Shown: one piece after another, positions 47,630 to 62,941 of the stretch
Numbering within the stretch: position 1 is the first letter of the stretch
Layout: each line of letters begins with the position of its first letter
Assembly: GCA_025094145.1 (NCBI GenBank)
Contig: JALLLS010000004.1
Location: 620,001 to 684,000, forward strand
Origin: Spinellus fusiger
Lineage: Eukaryota > Mucoromycota > Mucoromycetes > Mucorales > Phycomycetaceae
Length of the DNA: 64,000 nt
Direction of reading: 5' to 3'
The notes under the pieces: generated by a model
Seen by the model: the letters and a program-made list of their open reading frames with translations, nothing else
What the model was told of the DNA's origin: nothing
The model's database searches: none
Translations under genes and position numbers: made by a program

Positions 47630-49488
47630 TTATACCTCATTCTCTTTGGTTATTGTCTTTTCTGTGATGTCCATACTCTCCATGCTAGTTGAGACTACTT
47701 TCTCATCTGCAGGAGATACCACTGTCTTGGGAACAAAGGTATTCTTGTTAGGACGAGGATGGTACTGAGAAGAAGGGTCTTGATAGTACGCTGACATACT
47801 GGCCATTGGTGTAGGAGCAATTCCCAGCATGGTTTCTGGTGTGATAGGCATCTGTCGAATGGGAAATCCATTCATGGACTGGAATTCGCGTGGTCTGAAT
47901 ATTCGTTTGCGGGTGGTTTGGTTTTTTAACTTTTTCTGAGCAGGTGAGTCTGCAAACCGAACTTGTAACGGAGCAGAGGAGCCTGCCACACTGAACCCGT
48001 TATACTTTTCAATGATGGTTGCAGCAGAATCACGGTCTGTGAGTCTAATAACAAGAAAGAAAAAGAAAAGAAAAGGAAAAGCATTGTCTTATCAGATGTC
48101 TATTCCATGTGTCCTGTGTTGGAGAGGAGAGGAGAGGAGAGGAGAGTAAAGATACTCTTTACATGCTATGCAAGTAAATTACCTAGCAAATCCAACACCT
48201 CGACTGATGCCTGTTTGTGGATCACGCAGAATACGATTGGAGACTGTAGTGCATGGTTTAAAGAGATCTTCTAGTTTCTAAACAATACAGAATACACAAA
48301 CAACCATTTCCTTGATTTTATAAGTGTATTCTGGCAAGCGCCTTCAATAAAGCCCAGCCTTTACCTGTTCTGACATGTCGAGGGGCAAATTAGAAATGTA
48401 AATGTTGGTGGAGGTGTCGTCCTGAAGGTGCTTTAATCGAGAAGAAAATGATTCCTAAAGAAAAGAAAGAACGAATAAGCCAAAGAATTCATTCTTCTCC
48501 CATTCATGTTGACATCCACAGGTAGATAACAAATACACTTACATGACCCACTCTAGCAAACGATGCCTGCAAACCAGCCTTATTCAGCCCATCAATAGCA
48601 GCCTGACAATCCTGCTCTCTTTCATACATGGTGAATCCATACCCTTTGCATTCTCCATTCTTTTGATCCAGAATTGCCTTTGAAGAAGCCACTTTTCCAT
48701 AACTACAGAAACACACCAAAAAGACATGATGTTACCTCTATTGTCACCAACACTGCACTGGCAATGAGAGCTTACCTTTCACATAATGCCTGAAAGGACT
48801 CATCTGTAATTGTACTAGAGAGACCACGCACATAGATATTAAGAGAGTGATATTGTGCTGAAGGATCATCCTCCATCTCTTGCTGCGTAGGATAAGTCAT
48901 ATGACGCTTATGGAGAGAGCGTCCTTCAACAAATGGACCTGGCAAAGAGACGTAGGGCTGAGAAGGAGGAGATCCCGGCACTGAGGCGGATCCCGTCAAA
49001 ATGGGAGAAATGTGAAGAGGAGGAAAGTGCTGGGCCGCATGAGGGAGAATGTAGGCGTGGGTGGGTGGTGACAGGGTAAGGCCCTGAGGATAATAAGAGT
49101 AGGTTGGACTAAAAGGTGGCGACTGTGGATTCATCTGAGGGGATTGTGGGTGGAGTGCGGGTGAGCCAGGATAGCTCTGGTAGCCATTGAAGTCTGAGTA
49201 GTACTGGACAGAGAACTGGGGACTCACAGGATAGACATAGGCATAGTGGAGAGGGTCGTTGGCGTCGTATCCATTGTGCTCATAGGCAGCCAACTGGCTA
49301 GGATCCATGTGGGCATAGTAAGGAGGGAAGGGTGGCGAGGTAGGCAAGGCGTGGTTCTCGTGGGTGCTGCTGGCGCCAGTGGTGGTGGTGGTGGTGGTGC
49401 TACTGTGCATGGACATGTCATGTGATACACCCTGAAGATGTCTCTTGTCGGTTGGGTTGCGTTGAGGAGAATTGACCTGGGAAGCCAT
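47630..49488 (-). CDS. Two-RRM RNA-binding protein, RBMS/MSSP-like
   Basis: Minus-strand exons 49488-48776, 48702-48543, 48454-48365, 48277-48183, 48044-47630 join in phase to 490 residues. The N-terminal ~220 residues are low-complexity (Pro/Ser/Tyr/His-rich). RRM1 has LNIYVRGLSSTITDESFQAL and KGYGFTMYE. RRM2 has NIYISNLPLDMSEQKLEDLF and ILRDPQTGISRGVGFARL, the closest resemblance being RBMS-family second RRMs. A C-terminal disordered tail follows, with basic KRIFRPREF. Members bind AU-rich RNA or single-stranded DNA; the target here is unknown. The start is at the first ATG before the low-complexity region. An intron holds a GGAGA repeat at about 48120-48146. Confidence 0.82.
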
Positions 49489-50715
49489 GGAATTAACTAC
49501 GGATGAACAGTTCAAGAGCACAGATGTCGTTCTCTTATTTTCTTATGCTCTTCTTCTATCTCTTTGGTGAAGAGTGACTTGTTTTTGTGGCTGGAATTTG
49601 ACTGCGGTTGGATTGGATTGGATGACTCGACAAGAAAAAGAAAGATTGAAAAGAGAAAATAGAAAATAAAAGAAGAGAAAAGGGAGAAAAGAGGGAAGAA
49701 GAAAAGGGAGAAAAAGGAGAAGCAAATTTGCAGTGGACAAGATTCACACTGACTGACTTTTTTCTTTTTTCTTTTTTCTTTTTTGAGGAGGACAAAAACA
49801 GGAAATAGGCTCAAGAACACCGCCACTGACCAATGAGACGTCACTATTACCTATAACTATCTTATCGTAGGACAACTTGCCTGTTTTGGATAAAACCACG
49901 TTGCTATGGAGTTGTCTCTCACTCTTTTTCTCTCATTTTGATTTTCTATCTCTATTTCTGTCTCTATTTTTTATTTCTGCTTTTGTCTTTGTCTCTATGT
50001 GCTTTTGTTCTGTTTTGGCCATATTAGAAGCCCACAAGGAAACAACTGCAGTTGGGTTGATTTTAAAATGTAAATATAAACTTCACCCTTTTCCTCGGTT
50101 CTCATGCTTGTCTCATGCTTGTCTCTGCCTGTCTCTGCCTGTCTCTGCCTGTCTCTGCTCGGGAAATAGAATGAAAGAAGGGAAACAAAATAGACAGACA
50201 GGAATAGAACAGACGCACAGGCCCAAGCAAAATTACTTTATTACTCCGTCTCTGGGCTATATGGCAGTTAACACGAGTCTACTCTGGTAGGTCTTGTCAT
50301 CAATGGATTTGAACGAAATAAAGGTAACAAACACTCTGCACTCGGAAATGTACCGTGCTTTACCGAGCGGAGAAGGCAATGGAAAATCCCTGTGCTTCCA
50401 AAAGAGCCTTAGCATCCCTTGAGCTGAGAAAGATGTATGAAGAATCAGAAAATTAGAAACAGTTTGTGGATCACAAATGAACATGAAGACTCTTTATATG
50501 TCAACGTATTGTATGGTAACATCATTGTCTACCTACTACGGGAAAAAAAATAAAAAGAAAGAAAGAAAAAGTTAAAACAGCGTGTTTTGATCTGTCACGA
50601 CGGCAAATTGAGCTGCTCAATTCTAGACTCCGAGGCTTGGGAGGGGTATATTTATATTCTCCTATTGAATAATGTATAAAGTAAATAGACTGGTATTGAA
50701 ATAGCTGCAGTGTTA
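49489..50715. other. Upstream/intergenic interval with possible small exon pair
   Basis: 49500-49760 is purine-rich on the plus strand (pyrimidine-rich for the minus-strand gene), likely its leader. A GTCTCTGCCT tandem lies at about 50100-50160. On the minus strand, about 50435-50270 contains two readings that splice in phase with GT/AG signals (RDAKALLEAQGFSIAFSAR, then VFVTFISFKSIDDKTYQSRL, ending at a stop). This could be the 3' end of a small unrecognised gene, but no convincing start was found. Confidence 0.35.
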
Positions 50716-51123
50716 CACACTTAAAGATCTTTAGGATATAAAAAGAAATAGTCAAGCTACAGTTGTTTAGAAATTACAAATCGATTTGAAAAGGAGCAAA
50801 AATAAATTAAGATGTATTCATGTTAGTTCTTAAATAAAGATTATGTAGATTTACCTTTAGATATCTGAATCCTGGAAATAACTACCTTCTATGTGGTGAT
50901 ATATAATATGAATAAGAATAAAAATATCTATTCTTATGTGACTGTATAGATATTCTTTGATGCATTCACATCTCTGTTCTAAACAATTTCACAACCTTGG
51001 CAAGCATGAATATTGTTGAAATACATCTCAATTCATTTTTGCTCCTTTTCAAATCGATGTGTCATTTTTAAACAATTGTAGCTTGACTATTCTCTTTTTA
51101 TATCCTAAAGATCTTTAGGTGTG
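50716..51123. mobile_element. 408 bp fold-back miniature transposon
   Basis: Left end CACACTTAAAGATCTTTAGG and inverted right end CACACCTAAAGATCTTTAGG extend into inverted repeats of about 95 bp. Both contain ATATAAAAAG, AGTCAAGCTACA and ATCGATTTGAAAAGGAGC. Left flank TA, right flank CA. It is non-coding and differs from the asymmetrical CACACC elements by its long, well-matched inverted repeats. Confidence 0.8.
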
Positions 51124-53139
51124 CAAATGAAGGTTCCCTGCTTCTATCTTGCTTGGCATCGGAAATACAATCATAGATAATAGTTGCTTAATAAGGAACA
51201 CACGAAACATTATCAATTGACTGGGGAAGACCATTAGATTCAGATGTGCTTTCAAAAGTAAACATCCAACGATTTTAGGGATCTACAGAGAGAGAAAGAA
51301 GAACAACAGTCGATAAACTAAATTAAAATATTTTGATAGAAAGAGTCAATTGGATAGTGTGTCAATACTGCATACTTCTCTGCTTAAATAGACAGTATCT
51401 TTACACTTTGAAATGACGGATGATGAAAGATACATGTGTCAACACCGATCAAGTTTACTATTAAAAGTCAGAGATTAGCTTATGCTTTTTAATACAATTT
51501 GGCTCGTGTAGTAGAAATCAGGCTAAATAGTATGAGATGTAAATACTTCTTCACTCTTGTTGAGCAAATTTAGGATAGATTCTTAGTCGTCCTCTTAATA
51601 AAAATAGAAATACAATCAGAAGAATAGATGAATCTATAACATAAAGTAGAAGGAATAATTGATATTTTACTTGATGATGTGAGAAGATAGTCAAAGCTTA
51701 TTACTGAAATAGACAAAATACATCAGCATTGAAAGCAATTGGGATTTGTCGGGATTCTCTTACTCTTTGTACACTTGCTAAGATGGTTAGAATAAAACCA
51801 TCCTTAGCATTTGTGGTATACTTTGCATATGCAAAATAATACACAACTGTTTTTCCATAATAAAGCAATAGATTATGAAATATTAACTCTTATCTCTTTA
51901 TTCTTATGTCTATAGATTAGAATGAAATAAATTAGAAGAAATAGATAGCCTGTTCTTTCTTATTCAATATGAAACTCTCACCTACAGATAACTCTCTCTG
52001 TAAATCATAGATTCGGAATTTATCTATTCCAGGAAAGACGGTATATTTCGCTTAACACTCTATCGCACCGCCTGAGATTCCGACATAAACTCATGAGTGT
52101 TGCTTTTACTCACAGATAGGAAATATTATATAAAAAATCCCTAGGATGGCCCTTAATAACAACAAATAAAAATCATACCATGTCCATGTAATAACAGTTT
52201 TATTTTTAAATAAAAGCCCATTGATTTTTTATAGTCAGATAAAAAGGATATTCACTATTGAAAAAGGTTATCAGCAAAACATAGAGTGACATTAGGTTTT
52301 TCTATTTAAAATCCCGGTCGTCCTGTTGATTTCTATACCCCACCTTATTATGACTGTCATTTGATGGCTTTATCCTATCAAGTCCATAGATTCAATTTTT
52401 TTTTTAAAAAAAGAGATTTGTTTATTATTTGTATTATTGTTATTATTTATCAAAAAAATAATTATTTTATTTATACATTACTAGTGCTTTATAGGACCAT
52501 CTTTGACATTAATCACAGGCTGTTATCTCTGCTCGGTTGTTAATGAAGATAACTTTTGTCATGAGAAGATTATACTCTATGTCTCTAAGAATTACTCAAG
52601 AATCTTTCTCATTAGTTCTGTGGTGATAGGCGAGACTGCCGATTAGCTGGCTTGGTGATCAATGAGTGACTAAGAAGTTCAGTATAAAATAGATAGTCTC
52701 AAAGGACTCACATTCCATTGAAGACATTGTGTATATAAACCATAGGATAGACACTTATAATAAATATCGAATTTCACTGTTATCTTCTGAATCATAGTGT
52801 AGAGGCTAAGCTCGCTCTAAGTATTGAAACGGACAGTAACACTCTTTCTTTCCATTGTTTTCTATTCTATCACTATCGCCTTATCCGTCCCTGTAACACT
52901 GTAGGTTACATACTCTCATTTGTCCCTTGTCACTATTGTTAGTGAATTCTCTTTGGTCTCCGTTATCTATCTTTCTGAATTAGCAGAAAGACCATTTTGT
53001 TAAGAACATCCCCCAATCTCATATTATGTGTATGATCTTTGTGTTGTTAGCCATTCTTCCTCGAGTCCTACAAACCTCTTAGATCTTTCACTGCCTTTAA
53101 TTATAGTTATTTTTATTTTATTAATGATTTCGAATTATA
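51124..53139. other. Gene-poor AT-rich interval
   Basis: No coding signal or recognisable RNA gene. Homopolymer-rich around 52390-52470. Confidence 0.5.
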
Positions 53140-53885
53140 CACACCTAAAGATTATTGGGATATAAAAGTAAATACACGGACAATAAAATTACATTATTTT
53201 TATGATTGGACAAGGTATTTGAAAAAGGTTTCTCGCTATCTAAATGAACAGTTTAAAACCCAATATGCCTATTTTAGCAACAGCTACACTATTTTCAGAA
53301 ATTATTGGTGCATTTTTTGTGAGAATACAATGTCGTCTTTGATCTTAGATATCAAAGGCATCCGGCCAGTCAACGTGTGGTTAAACCCTTCTCTTTATTC
53401 ATTCAATTGTACATTTATTTTATACTTATTTTATACTTATTTTCTACTGCTATAAGCTATAATGTGAGGTATACGTTTGATGACATAATGCAAGAGTGTT
53501 GATGATATAATGCGTCGTATTACTTGCGCGTCTCTGACACATGTAGAAACCTTTCTCTTTTGGTTGTTCAAGACACAAATGATGAACATCCATTTTTGGA
53601 AATAGTCTTACGACAGCAGTGTAGAAATGTAGTATGGTTCAAAAGAGACTTATCTGTATCTTGGTTTAGTGCAGTGATAACTACACCGGATTCTTTTTTG
53701 ATGTTTTGGTGGGTTGGTTACTAGCTAGCTGTTTGTCTGATTGTTGTTGATTAATAAAGATCAAAGGCTTCATTCTAAGAAATGGGAGTAAACTGTTGAC
53801 ATTCTGGTTTTTCCACAGCAGGAGTATCTTTATATGAATAATAGTTATTCAATACTGGGTTAACCTTGGCTCTTTACTCGTGGTA
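53140..53885 (+). mobile_element. Truncated CACACC-type element
   Basis: It starts CACACCTAAAGATTATTGGG after TA at 53138-53139 and follows the left half of the element at 44286. From about 53625 it again matches 44485-44750 closely. In between it carries about 300 bp absent from the 44286 copy, so it preserves a longer internal region. The right terminus is missing: similarity ends near 53880. Confidence 0.7.
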
Positions 53886-54389
53886 TTCTACAAACTTTTC
53901 ACAATTGACTGTTGAAGATGTATGTCCTGACATAGATAACTCGACTTCTAATCAATACCAGCAATTGAGTTCTTCACTGCCATAATCTTCAGGGCACGTT
54001 CCATGAAGAAAAGAAGAAAGATGAGTTGAACTTTTATTTTTACACTATATCTGTTTTATAATTGGTTTTCATAGGCATTGATTCAATCTATGATTTGAAA
54101 ACCAAGAAGTTGTGCTAAAGCATAAATTTTGTATCTCTATCAATGAAAACTGTGAATCCCACGGGTTTTCTATGCATATATACAGTCCCATACAATAAAT
54201 GAGTGGACAGCAATTTTATTTTTTATTTTATTTTGAGAAATAAAGGCATATCTATCAGTACAAGATATTCATAATAAAATATTCATGGAATAATACAATA
54301 TTTGGAAAAGTTGTTCTTTAAATAATTGTCTACAATCTCATTATAAAGATAGTGTTTAGTACTTTATAGAAAAACTTTTATTCTTCATC

Positions 54390-55172
54390 ACAGTGGAGCA
54401 CCTTCTTGGAAGAGCATGGTCTCATTGAGGTCTTGTAATTTTTGAAACCAGGGAAGAAAGTATTTATCAAGTACACTGACATACTTGTCTTGATTAACTG
54501 ATCTCTATAAGATTACAAGAGGTCCTACACCTTTACGCCAAAAGCAACTCCACACCATGACTGAACCCTTGCTATACCTATATGTTTGTTGTGTATGGCG
54601 CTTCTCATACCTTTCACCTCTCTTCCTGATCACTCTAGTCCCTTTATCATTGCCCACAATTGTAAAACGGGACTCATCAGACCAAACGACGTTACTCCAC
54701 CTCTACACTGGCCAATCAGTCTTGTTTTTACACTATTCCAATCGTCTTTGCTTGTGAGTAAGTGTCATGCCAGGTTTTCTTGATGGTGAGCATGAAAAAG
54801 AAACCCCGAGCTCATTCATGCATTTTAGAAATGTACTACGGCAACTATCCATGCCTGTATCATTCATATTTTCAAATGATATGCAATTGCCTGCATAGGG
54901 TTTCTATGAATAGACAATACTATTGCCAGTTTTGAAGTAGATGACACTTTTTCATGTCTTCCTGTACGTATTTTAGGTCGATTTATGACTTTGTTTTTAT
55001 ATAATAGGACAATCCGTGCTCTTTGGGATATCAAGATCGTTAGCAATCTATTGATAAGTAGCATATCTTTTCCATTGTCCTATGATTTGACCTCTAATAA
55101 ACATAGCATGCTCACTTCTTTTGGTGGGACTATCTCTATGTTCTTGACTAACAGTTGGCTGATTTTTTATTA
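54390..55172 (-). pseudogene. Tc1/mariner transposase, inactivated second copy
   Basis: Minus-strand reading. Near 55110-54990, MFIRGQIIGQWKRYATYQ is followed by a stop and DLDIPKST, the helix-turn-helix N-terminal domain of Tc1 transposases. Near 54700-54660, VVWSDESRF carries the first catalytic Asp. Near 54430-54395, MLFQEGAPL appears, where the second catalytic Asp is changed to Glu, followed at once by a stop. The C-terminal Glu block is missing. The middle is frameshifted. It is clearly related to the copy at 27157 but keeps the N-terminal domain that copy lacks. Confidence 0.75.
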
Positions 55173-55615
55173 ACAAAGGTCATTTTTTGAATAAATTATA
55201 AAAGAAAAAAAAGGTCATATTGAATTCTACATTAACAATATACTTTAGTTTTACACTGTTAGATAAAGAGTCTTATACATTGACTTTTGTATTCTTTAAC
55301 ACTATTTACTGCTATAATATTATTTTATGGTCTATTCACTATAGCTTAAGTATTTCTGAAGTATAAATAACTAAAAAGAAAAGAAAAAGAAGAACATACA
55401 CTTGTTATTACTTCATCCAAAAACAACACTAACAGAAAATCCTAAAGAAACATAGACTTAAATCTTACTCTCTTTGCAACTACTGTCTCTACTGTGTGAC
55501 AATCCAAAAAGTAAGTCACATATACTCACCAAAGTCACCGCTTATGTGCCTGTACTGGCCTCTGTATTCCAAAGACCTCTCTCTCTCTCTCTCTCTTCAT
55601 AAAAACACACCATTC
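55173..55615. other. Promoter interval of the OCIA gene
   Basis: AT-rich with a CT microsatellite at about 55578-55596, immediately upstream of the start at 55616. No gene seen. Confidence 0.5.
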
Positions 55616-56787
55616 ATGGCTGCTTTCAACGACGCCACCTTTTCACTTGCTTATGAAAAAGGAAAAGAGAGTAACCTTTCAGAGAGAGAACTGAATTCTA
55701 TTGACTCTGCCAGAACAAAATTAAAGGTGAATGGTAAGAAGTGCATACATGGACACCTTGGACGCTGGTAACACTCACACAGCTCGCATTGTTGAAAGGC
55801 GCTATTGGTGGTCTCTCGGGTGCTGCTGCTGGTTTTTTCATGAGTAATAAGATAGTTCAAAGAAGCTCCCCTCTTTATTATTTTTTATTATTTTTTATTA
55901 TTTTATTCAAGACATGTGTCTATAAGAGAGGTATTAACCTGTGTCTCTTTCTACAACCTTCTGTCTTTCTTTTCTAGGCAAACAAAAGAAGCTCTATCCA
56001 TTCCAGATATTCTTAATGTCGGGCGTAGGATACTTTATGGGATCTCAAATGGGTATGCTGATAGGTGCAATATCAGCCATTAGAGAATTCAAGACATTGC
56101 CTGACCCAGAAAAGGTCGTTCAAGTCATTAAAGATGCTCAGTAAGTACTTTAGAGAATATTTTTTATCCTTTATAGTGTCTATGGTATCGGTATGCAACT
56201 GATCACTCTAGTGACATAGACGAGACCTTGCATCAGGAAAGGCAAAACATGTTCAGCCACAGACGATGCATCGAACCATGGCACCAATGGATGCGTCAAT
56301 AGATGAGAAAGAAAGGTCTCAACTGGATCTTCATGAACCCATGCCTATGGATACCAACCTACACTACGAGTCTGAATTTCAAAAAGATGGTAAGAGCAGA
56401 AGCAGCAAGGAGAGAGAGAGAGATGCCTTTTTCTGTTACTGAATAACCATATTATTAGAGAGCCCCATTTCTTCATGGGGAACTACATCAAAATCTTCTA
56501 CTTTTACTGAGAAACAAAACACACCAGACCATGTCAGTTCTCAGAAGCAACCTAGTGTGTGGGATGAGATTCGCGCCAAGAATACTCCCAACACTACATG
56601 GAACAAGTTGAGAACTCAAGCAGAACAAAACCCCAATGTTGGTCAAAGATCTCCAGAAGAAAGAAGAGAGGCATTTGAGAAGCGCTTAAAAGAACAAGAA
56701 TTTGGAACAGAACATATTCCTCGTACACGTGAAGAGACAGAAGAAAGAACAAGTGTAAGAAAGAATCAATGGGGCGATGCTCTTTAG
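55616..56787 (+). CDS. OCIA-domain protein (putative mitochondrial membrane protein)
   Basis: Exons 55616-55726, 55783-55843, 55978-56140, 56220-56389, 56459-56787 join in phase to 277 residues. The first ~130 residues have the OCIA layout: a charged helix (LSERELNSIDSARTK), a glycine-rich membrane segment (LALLKGAIGGLSGAAAGFFM), KQKKLYPFQIFLMSG, then a second glycine-rich segment (GYFMGSQMGMLIGAISA). The C-terminal half is hydrophilic, with a repeated charged pattern ending KNQWGDAL. Human OCIAD proteins are inner-membrane mitochondrial proteins affecting complex assembly and prohibitins. Localisation here is inferred. Exon 4 needs the downstream of two nearby acceptors (56219) to keep phase. 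Confidence 0.75.
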
Positions 56788-56990
56788 TTTGGCTGTGTTT
56801 ACTTAGAATGCTTTTTGTGTGTGTGTGTGTGTATGTGTGTGTGTGTGTGTTTTCAATACATCTATTTCTTTCTTCTTGTCGCTACTGTTTCTGTTTCTGT
56901 TTCTGTTTCTGTTATTGTTTTTATATTATGTTTACACTCTTATCCATAGTAGGAGAGAGACAGTGATCAATCTTACTTCATTTTAACTAT

Positions 56991-58075
56991 CTACACAGTG
57001 CTTGAGTTTTCTGATCCCACTAATGCGTTACTAGTGGAATTGAATCCAAAGGAAAAAAGATGGGATTGTTTGCTATGCATCTGTTCTAATCTTTCCAGGG
57101 CTTCTGCAGCAGTTTTAGGATGATGAACAGCCTGATCATAACTGTTAAAGTCGCATGTAAAAATAAGATCGACTTCCTCTAACGATTTTCCCTAGAAGAA
57201 ATATAAAGAGATAGAATATGATAAGCTACTTACCATTGTCTCTGGCAAGAACTTGTGTGTAATAACAGCCAAACAAGCACAAATGATAGCATAAGTAGCA
57301 TAGAATCTCCATTGAGCTCGGTCCATCAAGAGAGGAGATATCTGGATCACAGCAAAACTTGCTAACCAACTAGCAGCAGAAGTGATACCGAGTGCTTTTG
57401 CACGCACACCTTGATCATTCGTTAATTGATTATGCCATTGTCATCATAGGAAAAGAAAGAAAGAAAGAAAAAAGGCATGGCATGAATTTACTGAATGAAT
57501 GAATTACCTTGAGAATACAGCTCAGTTGGATATGTCCAGCCTGCTGAACCCCATGAGCATCCATAGACAAAAACATACAAGTACATCATGACCATGAATA
57601 CTACTGTGTGTTGTGTGTCATCTAATGCAAGTAGTGTCAGGTTTCTTTCCCCTGAAAGGCTACCTGTTGAAGTTGAAGTGACATTGGGCTCATCACTCGC
57701 ATGAAGCCCAGTAACAACAGCCATGACTGTTAAGCATATTGAACATACGACAGAGCCAACCACCAAAGTAGGTCTGCGTCCCCACTTATCCATCTATACC
57801 AGTTATCATTAGCCTTCTTTCTTCCGTTATATATGCCTTTAAACTATTATAATATTTATACTTTACCACTATAAGTGAAGGGATGGCAGACACCCAGTTA
57901 AGAATGCCACTGATGCCATTAGCTAATAAAGTAGTGGCAATAGCAACGGCAGTAGTATTAGGAGAAGGTAAGCACTGCATATCTCTCTCCTTTCTTTTTT
58001 ATTCATTTACCAAATAATGTTGCGTTTGCTCCTGCAATGCCTGTAGTTTCGAATATCTTTGGTGCGTACATGCTT

Positions 58076-58127
<52 letters not shown>

Positions 58128-59705
58128 GTAGGTAGATAGATAGATAGGTAGGTAGATAGGTAGATAGAATAAATGAATGGCATGGATAAAAAAAAAGTTA
58201 AGCTTACAGAATAGCATTGGCTCCAGTCAACTGTTGAAACATCTGAACAGCAATTCCCAAGACTAAACGACGCTGATTGTTATCATTCCCTTGCTTAAAT
58301 AGATACCAATAGTCTCTGGAGGTGTGCTCTCGTTCAAAGGTAATACTTTGCTTAATCTCCGTGAACTCCATTAGTACGTCTGTGTGGTTTTTTTGTCCAT
58401 TCCCTCGAATGGTAGAGAGAACCTCAAGGGCGTGTCTATCTTGTTGCCTTTGTACCAAATAGCGGGGACTATTATGTATAATATAGGTACTGTTATTATA
58501 TTATTATTGTTGCTATAATTACTCTATAGATGGCTATGTCTACTACTATTACTATAGTGATAGAAAAGGATGTGTACTTGAGTACTTTCTCTACCTCTCA
58601 GGTGCATTTAGTAGTCCTACAAAGAAGAGAATGGCTGGTATTAATTGGAGTCCAAAGGGGAGCCTGTAGATATCTTGGACAGTGAGTAATGCTATTGTGT
58701 TTCTCTTTCTTTCACTCTTTTTCATTCATTTGGTTGACTGCCTTGTTACCTCCATGCCATTGATCCTGTCAATGAGAGTGCAGCATAATCTACCCAGTAA
58801 GCAACAGCAATACCAGAGACAATGCCCAGCTGAACAGTAGAAACGAGCCTTCCTCTCATTTCTTTAGGGGATATCTCGGATTGATCTGTAAAGAGAGAGT
58901 TACTATTGGCTGTAATGGCTGTGGTAGCTGATCTAGATAGGTAGATGCTGGTACGAATAGGACTTACATAGAGGAACTACCATGGATAGTATTCTATCAT
59001 AGATAAGTCAATGGATAGCCCCCTGAGAACATCAACCTACCCTAAACTGATGCCAGTCATGACTCTTCCTCCATAAAGCATGGCTATTGAATCTGCCCCC
59101 ACCTGCAATACATCACCAAATACAAATATAGTGGTGGCAAGTAGGGTCAAACCCTTGCGCCCAATAATGTCTGCAAATGGGCCAGAGACAAGTGATCCAA
59201 TAAAGGCAGCAGCTGTCATTGTACTGATCAAATAACTGCCATGCTGCTGGCTGTTCTGACTGATTTGCATGTCTAACAAGAACTGGGGCATGACAAGTAT
59301 TCCAGTCAGAACACCAAAATTATAACTAGAGGATATCATGATGAACTTGCATAAGCTGATGAAGTAGGTCCTTACCCAAACTATGATAATAGCAATAGTT
59401 ACAATAATAGTAATAATAATAGCAATAATAATAGCAATAATAATAGTTACAGTAGTTACAGTAATAGTAATAGTTACAATATTAATAATATTAACAGTGG
59501 TAACAGTGGCAAAAGTAATAAATATCTCGGGATAACATGTAAAGAGAACACTTTACCAGAAATCCACCTAGAGATAGAAATCTTTTGGTAGGCAGAAGGT
59601 GTCATAGTAGAGTGTGATTTATAAGCAGTATTATAGTAGACAGTGTTCTACTCACGTGCAGATCAAGATGACTCTTGTTTGTGTTGAGATGGCATGGTGT
59701 TTCAT
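56991..59705 (-). CDS. MFS sugar transporter
   Basis: Many-exon minus-strand gene. Well-phased exons: about 59333-59041, 58993-58968, 58885-58750, 58663-58595, 58468-58208, 58072-58011, about 57982-57867, 57793-57508, 57409-57234, 57191-56991. Sugar-porter marks in order: NFGVLTGILVMPQF, GPFADIIGRKG, AMLYGGRVMTGISLG, APESPRYLV (the PESPRYL motif), QMFQQLTGANAIL then MYAPKIFE, DKWGRRPTLV, and PETM/GKSLEEVDLIF. These give about twelve membrane segments. The N-terminal exon (ATG 59703-59705, reading MKHHAISTQTRVILIC) fits, but its link to the next exon is not resolved. Substrate unknown; probably a hexose. Introns carry GATA (58078-58170) and AATAATAGC (59395-59470) repeats. Confidence 0.82.
58075..58172. 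repeat. GATA/GGTA microsatellite within an intron
   Basis: About twenty GATA units with GGTA interruptions, inside an intron of the sugar transporter gene. Confidence 0.9.
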
Positions 59706-60954
59706 TAGTTGAACAGTAGTAAAAATAAGTAAAAATGAAAAAGGGTATAAACTGCTCTAAGCAGGAAAATAAGAGAAAAGATGGGTGGAAGAAAAGGTTT
59801 TATTGCCACCAACACCAAGCCCAGGACCAAGATGACTAGTGCTTAAGATCGTTCTATAGTAATGTGTGAAATGTGTGAGGTGTTGAGAGTGTTGGACTTT
59901 TCTTTTCTTGGACATAGTACAGTGACTGAGTTTCTATCGATCAACAAGTCTCAGAAAATGTTGTTTATGCTTTCCTTGGGTTAAGGGCAGACAGTGAATC
60001 AAAATACACAAATTATGGACTGTAAGTAGAAAATAGATCAGTTCTATAATAAAAAAATATTATAATATAATAAACACTCTATAATCTAAGTATTTCTTGG
60101 CAATGAATGAGATATATATTATATCAGAACATTAATATGATGTGTTATTTATATCCATTAAATATCAGCCTTGATCTATAATTATATTCTGTCAATTGAT
60201 AATGATAAATATATATAAAAAAAAAACCGCAATGTACTACAGTCAATAATCCAATCTATTTATTCTCTCTGTATTATTATTTATCAGATACATAATTACA
60301 TGCAGACCCATGAATCCTTGATACTATTTTGATTCAATTTTCAGTACTACTATTTCTTCAAAATTTTTCTGAATTATGAGTTCAGAAATTCCTTCTGTGT
60401 TTGTTCTATAAAATAAGAATAAAAATATGACAATACTTTAGTCATCCTACAATAAGTAATCATCATCATAAGGAAAGGGTATACTGAGTATAAGAATTCT
60501 TTGTGCACACTAAATACCATGTACTTATCAAGTAAGGAGTTATTATATGAATTATCCGATAAATTGGTACAAGAAAGACAGAAAAAAAAAATAGAGATCT
60601 AAAAATGGGTAACTGTTCCGGTCAAGAAACTATCAAAAGAAATCCCCGGTTACAGCCTATCCTAACGATTAATTGAGTTAGAATCATTATGAACTAACAG
60701 TAGGTAGAACAAGGAGAGGTATTATACGTGTTCATGCATAATCACAATAGAAGCAGGAAGCCTTGAGTTTGAATATCAATATGGCAACTATGTTACATCC
60801 CCACAAATAGTGAAAACAGCCAATGTACATATCTTCCGATAAGGGCTTACAAAACCCATGCCTTTGTTTGCGGGTAAAATTTGAGAGCATAATCCATATC
60901 TATTTAAGATCTATCTTTATTTCCTACTCTTCTCCTCTCTTCTTCTCTCAAGGA
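59706..60954. other. Intergenic interval between divergent genes
   Basis: About 1.25 kb AT-rich with no coding signal, between the divergently transcribed transporter and GH47 genes. The last ~50 bp before 60955 are CT-rich (CTCTTCTCCTCTCTTCTTCTC), a common fungal core-promoter context. Confidence 0.5.

Positions 60955-62941
<1,987 letters not shown>

Noticed and set aside
49512..49844. Overlapping Ser/Phe-rich minus-strand frames
   Set aside because: They come from a purine/pyrimidine-skewed leader upstream of the RBMS-like gene.
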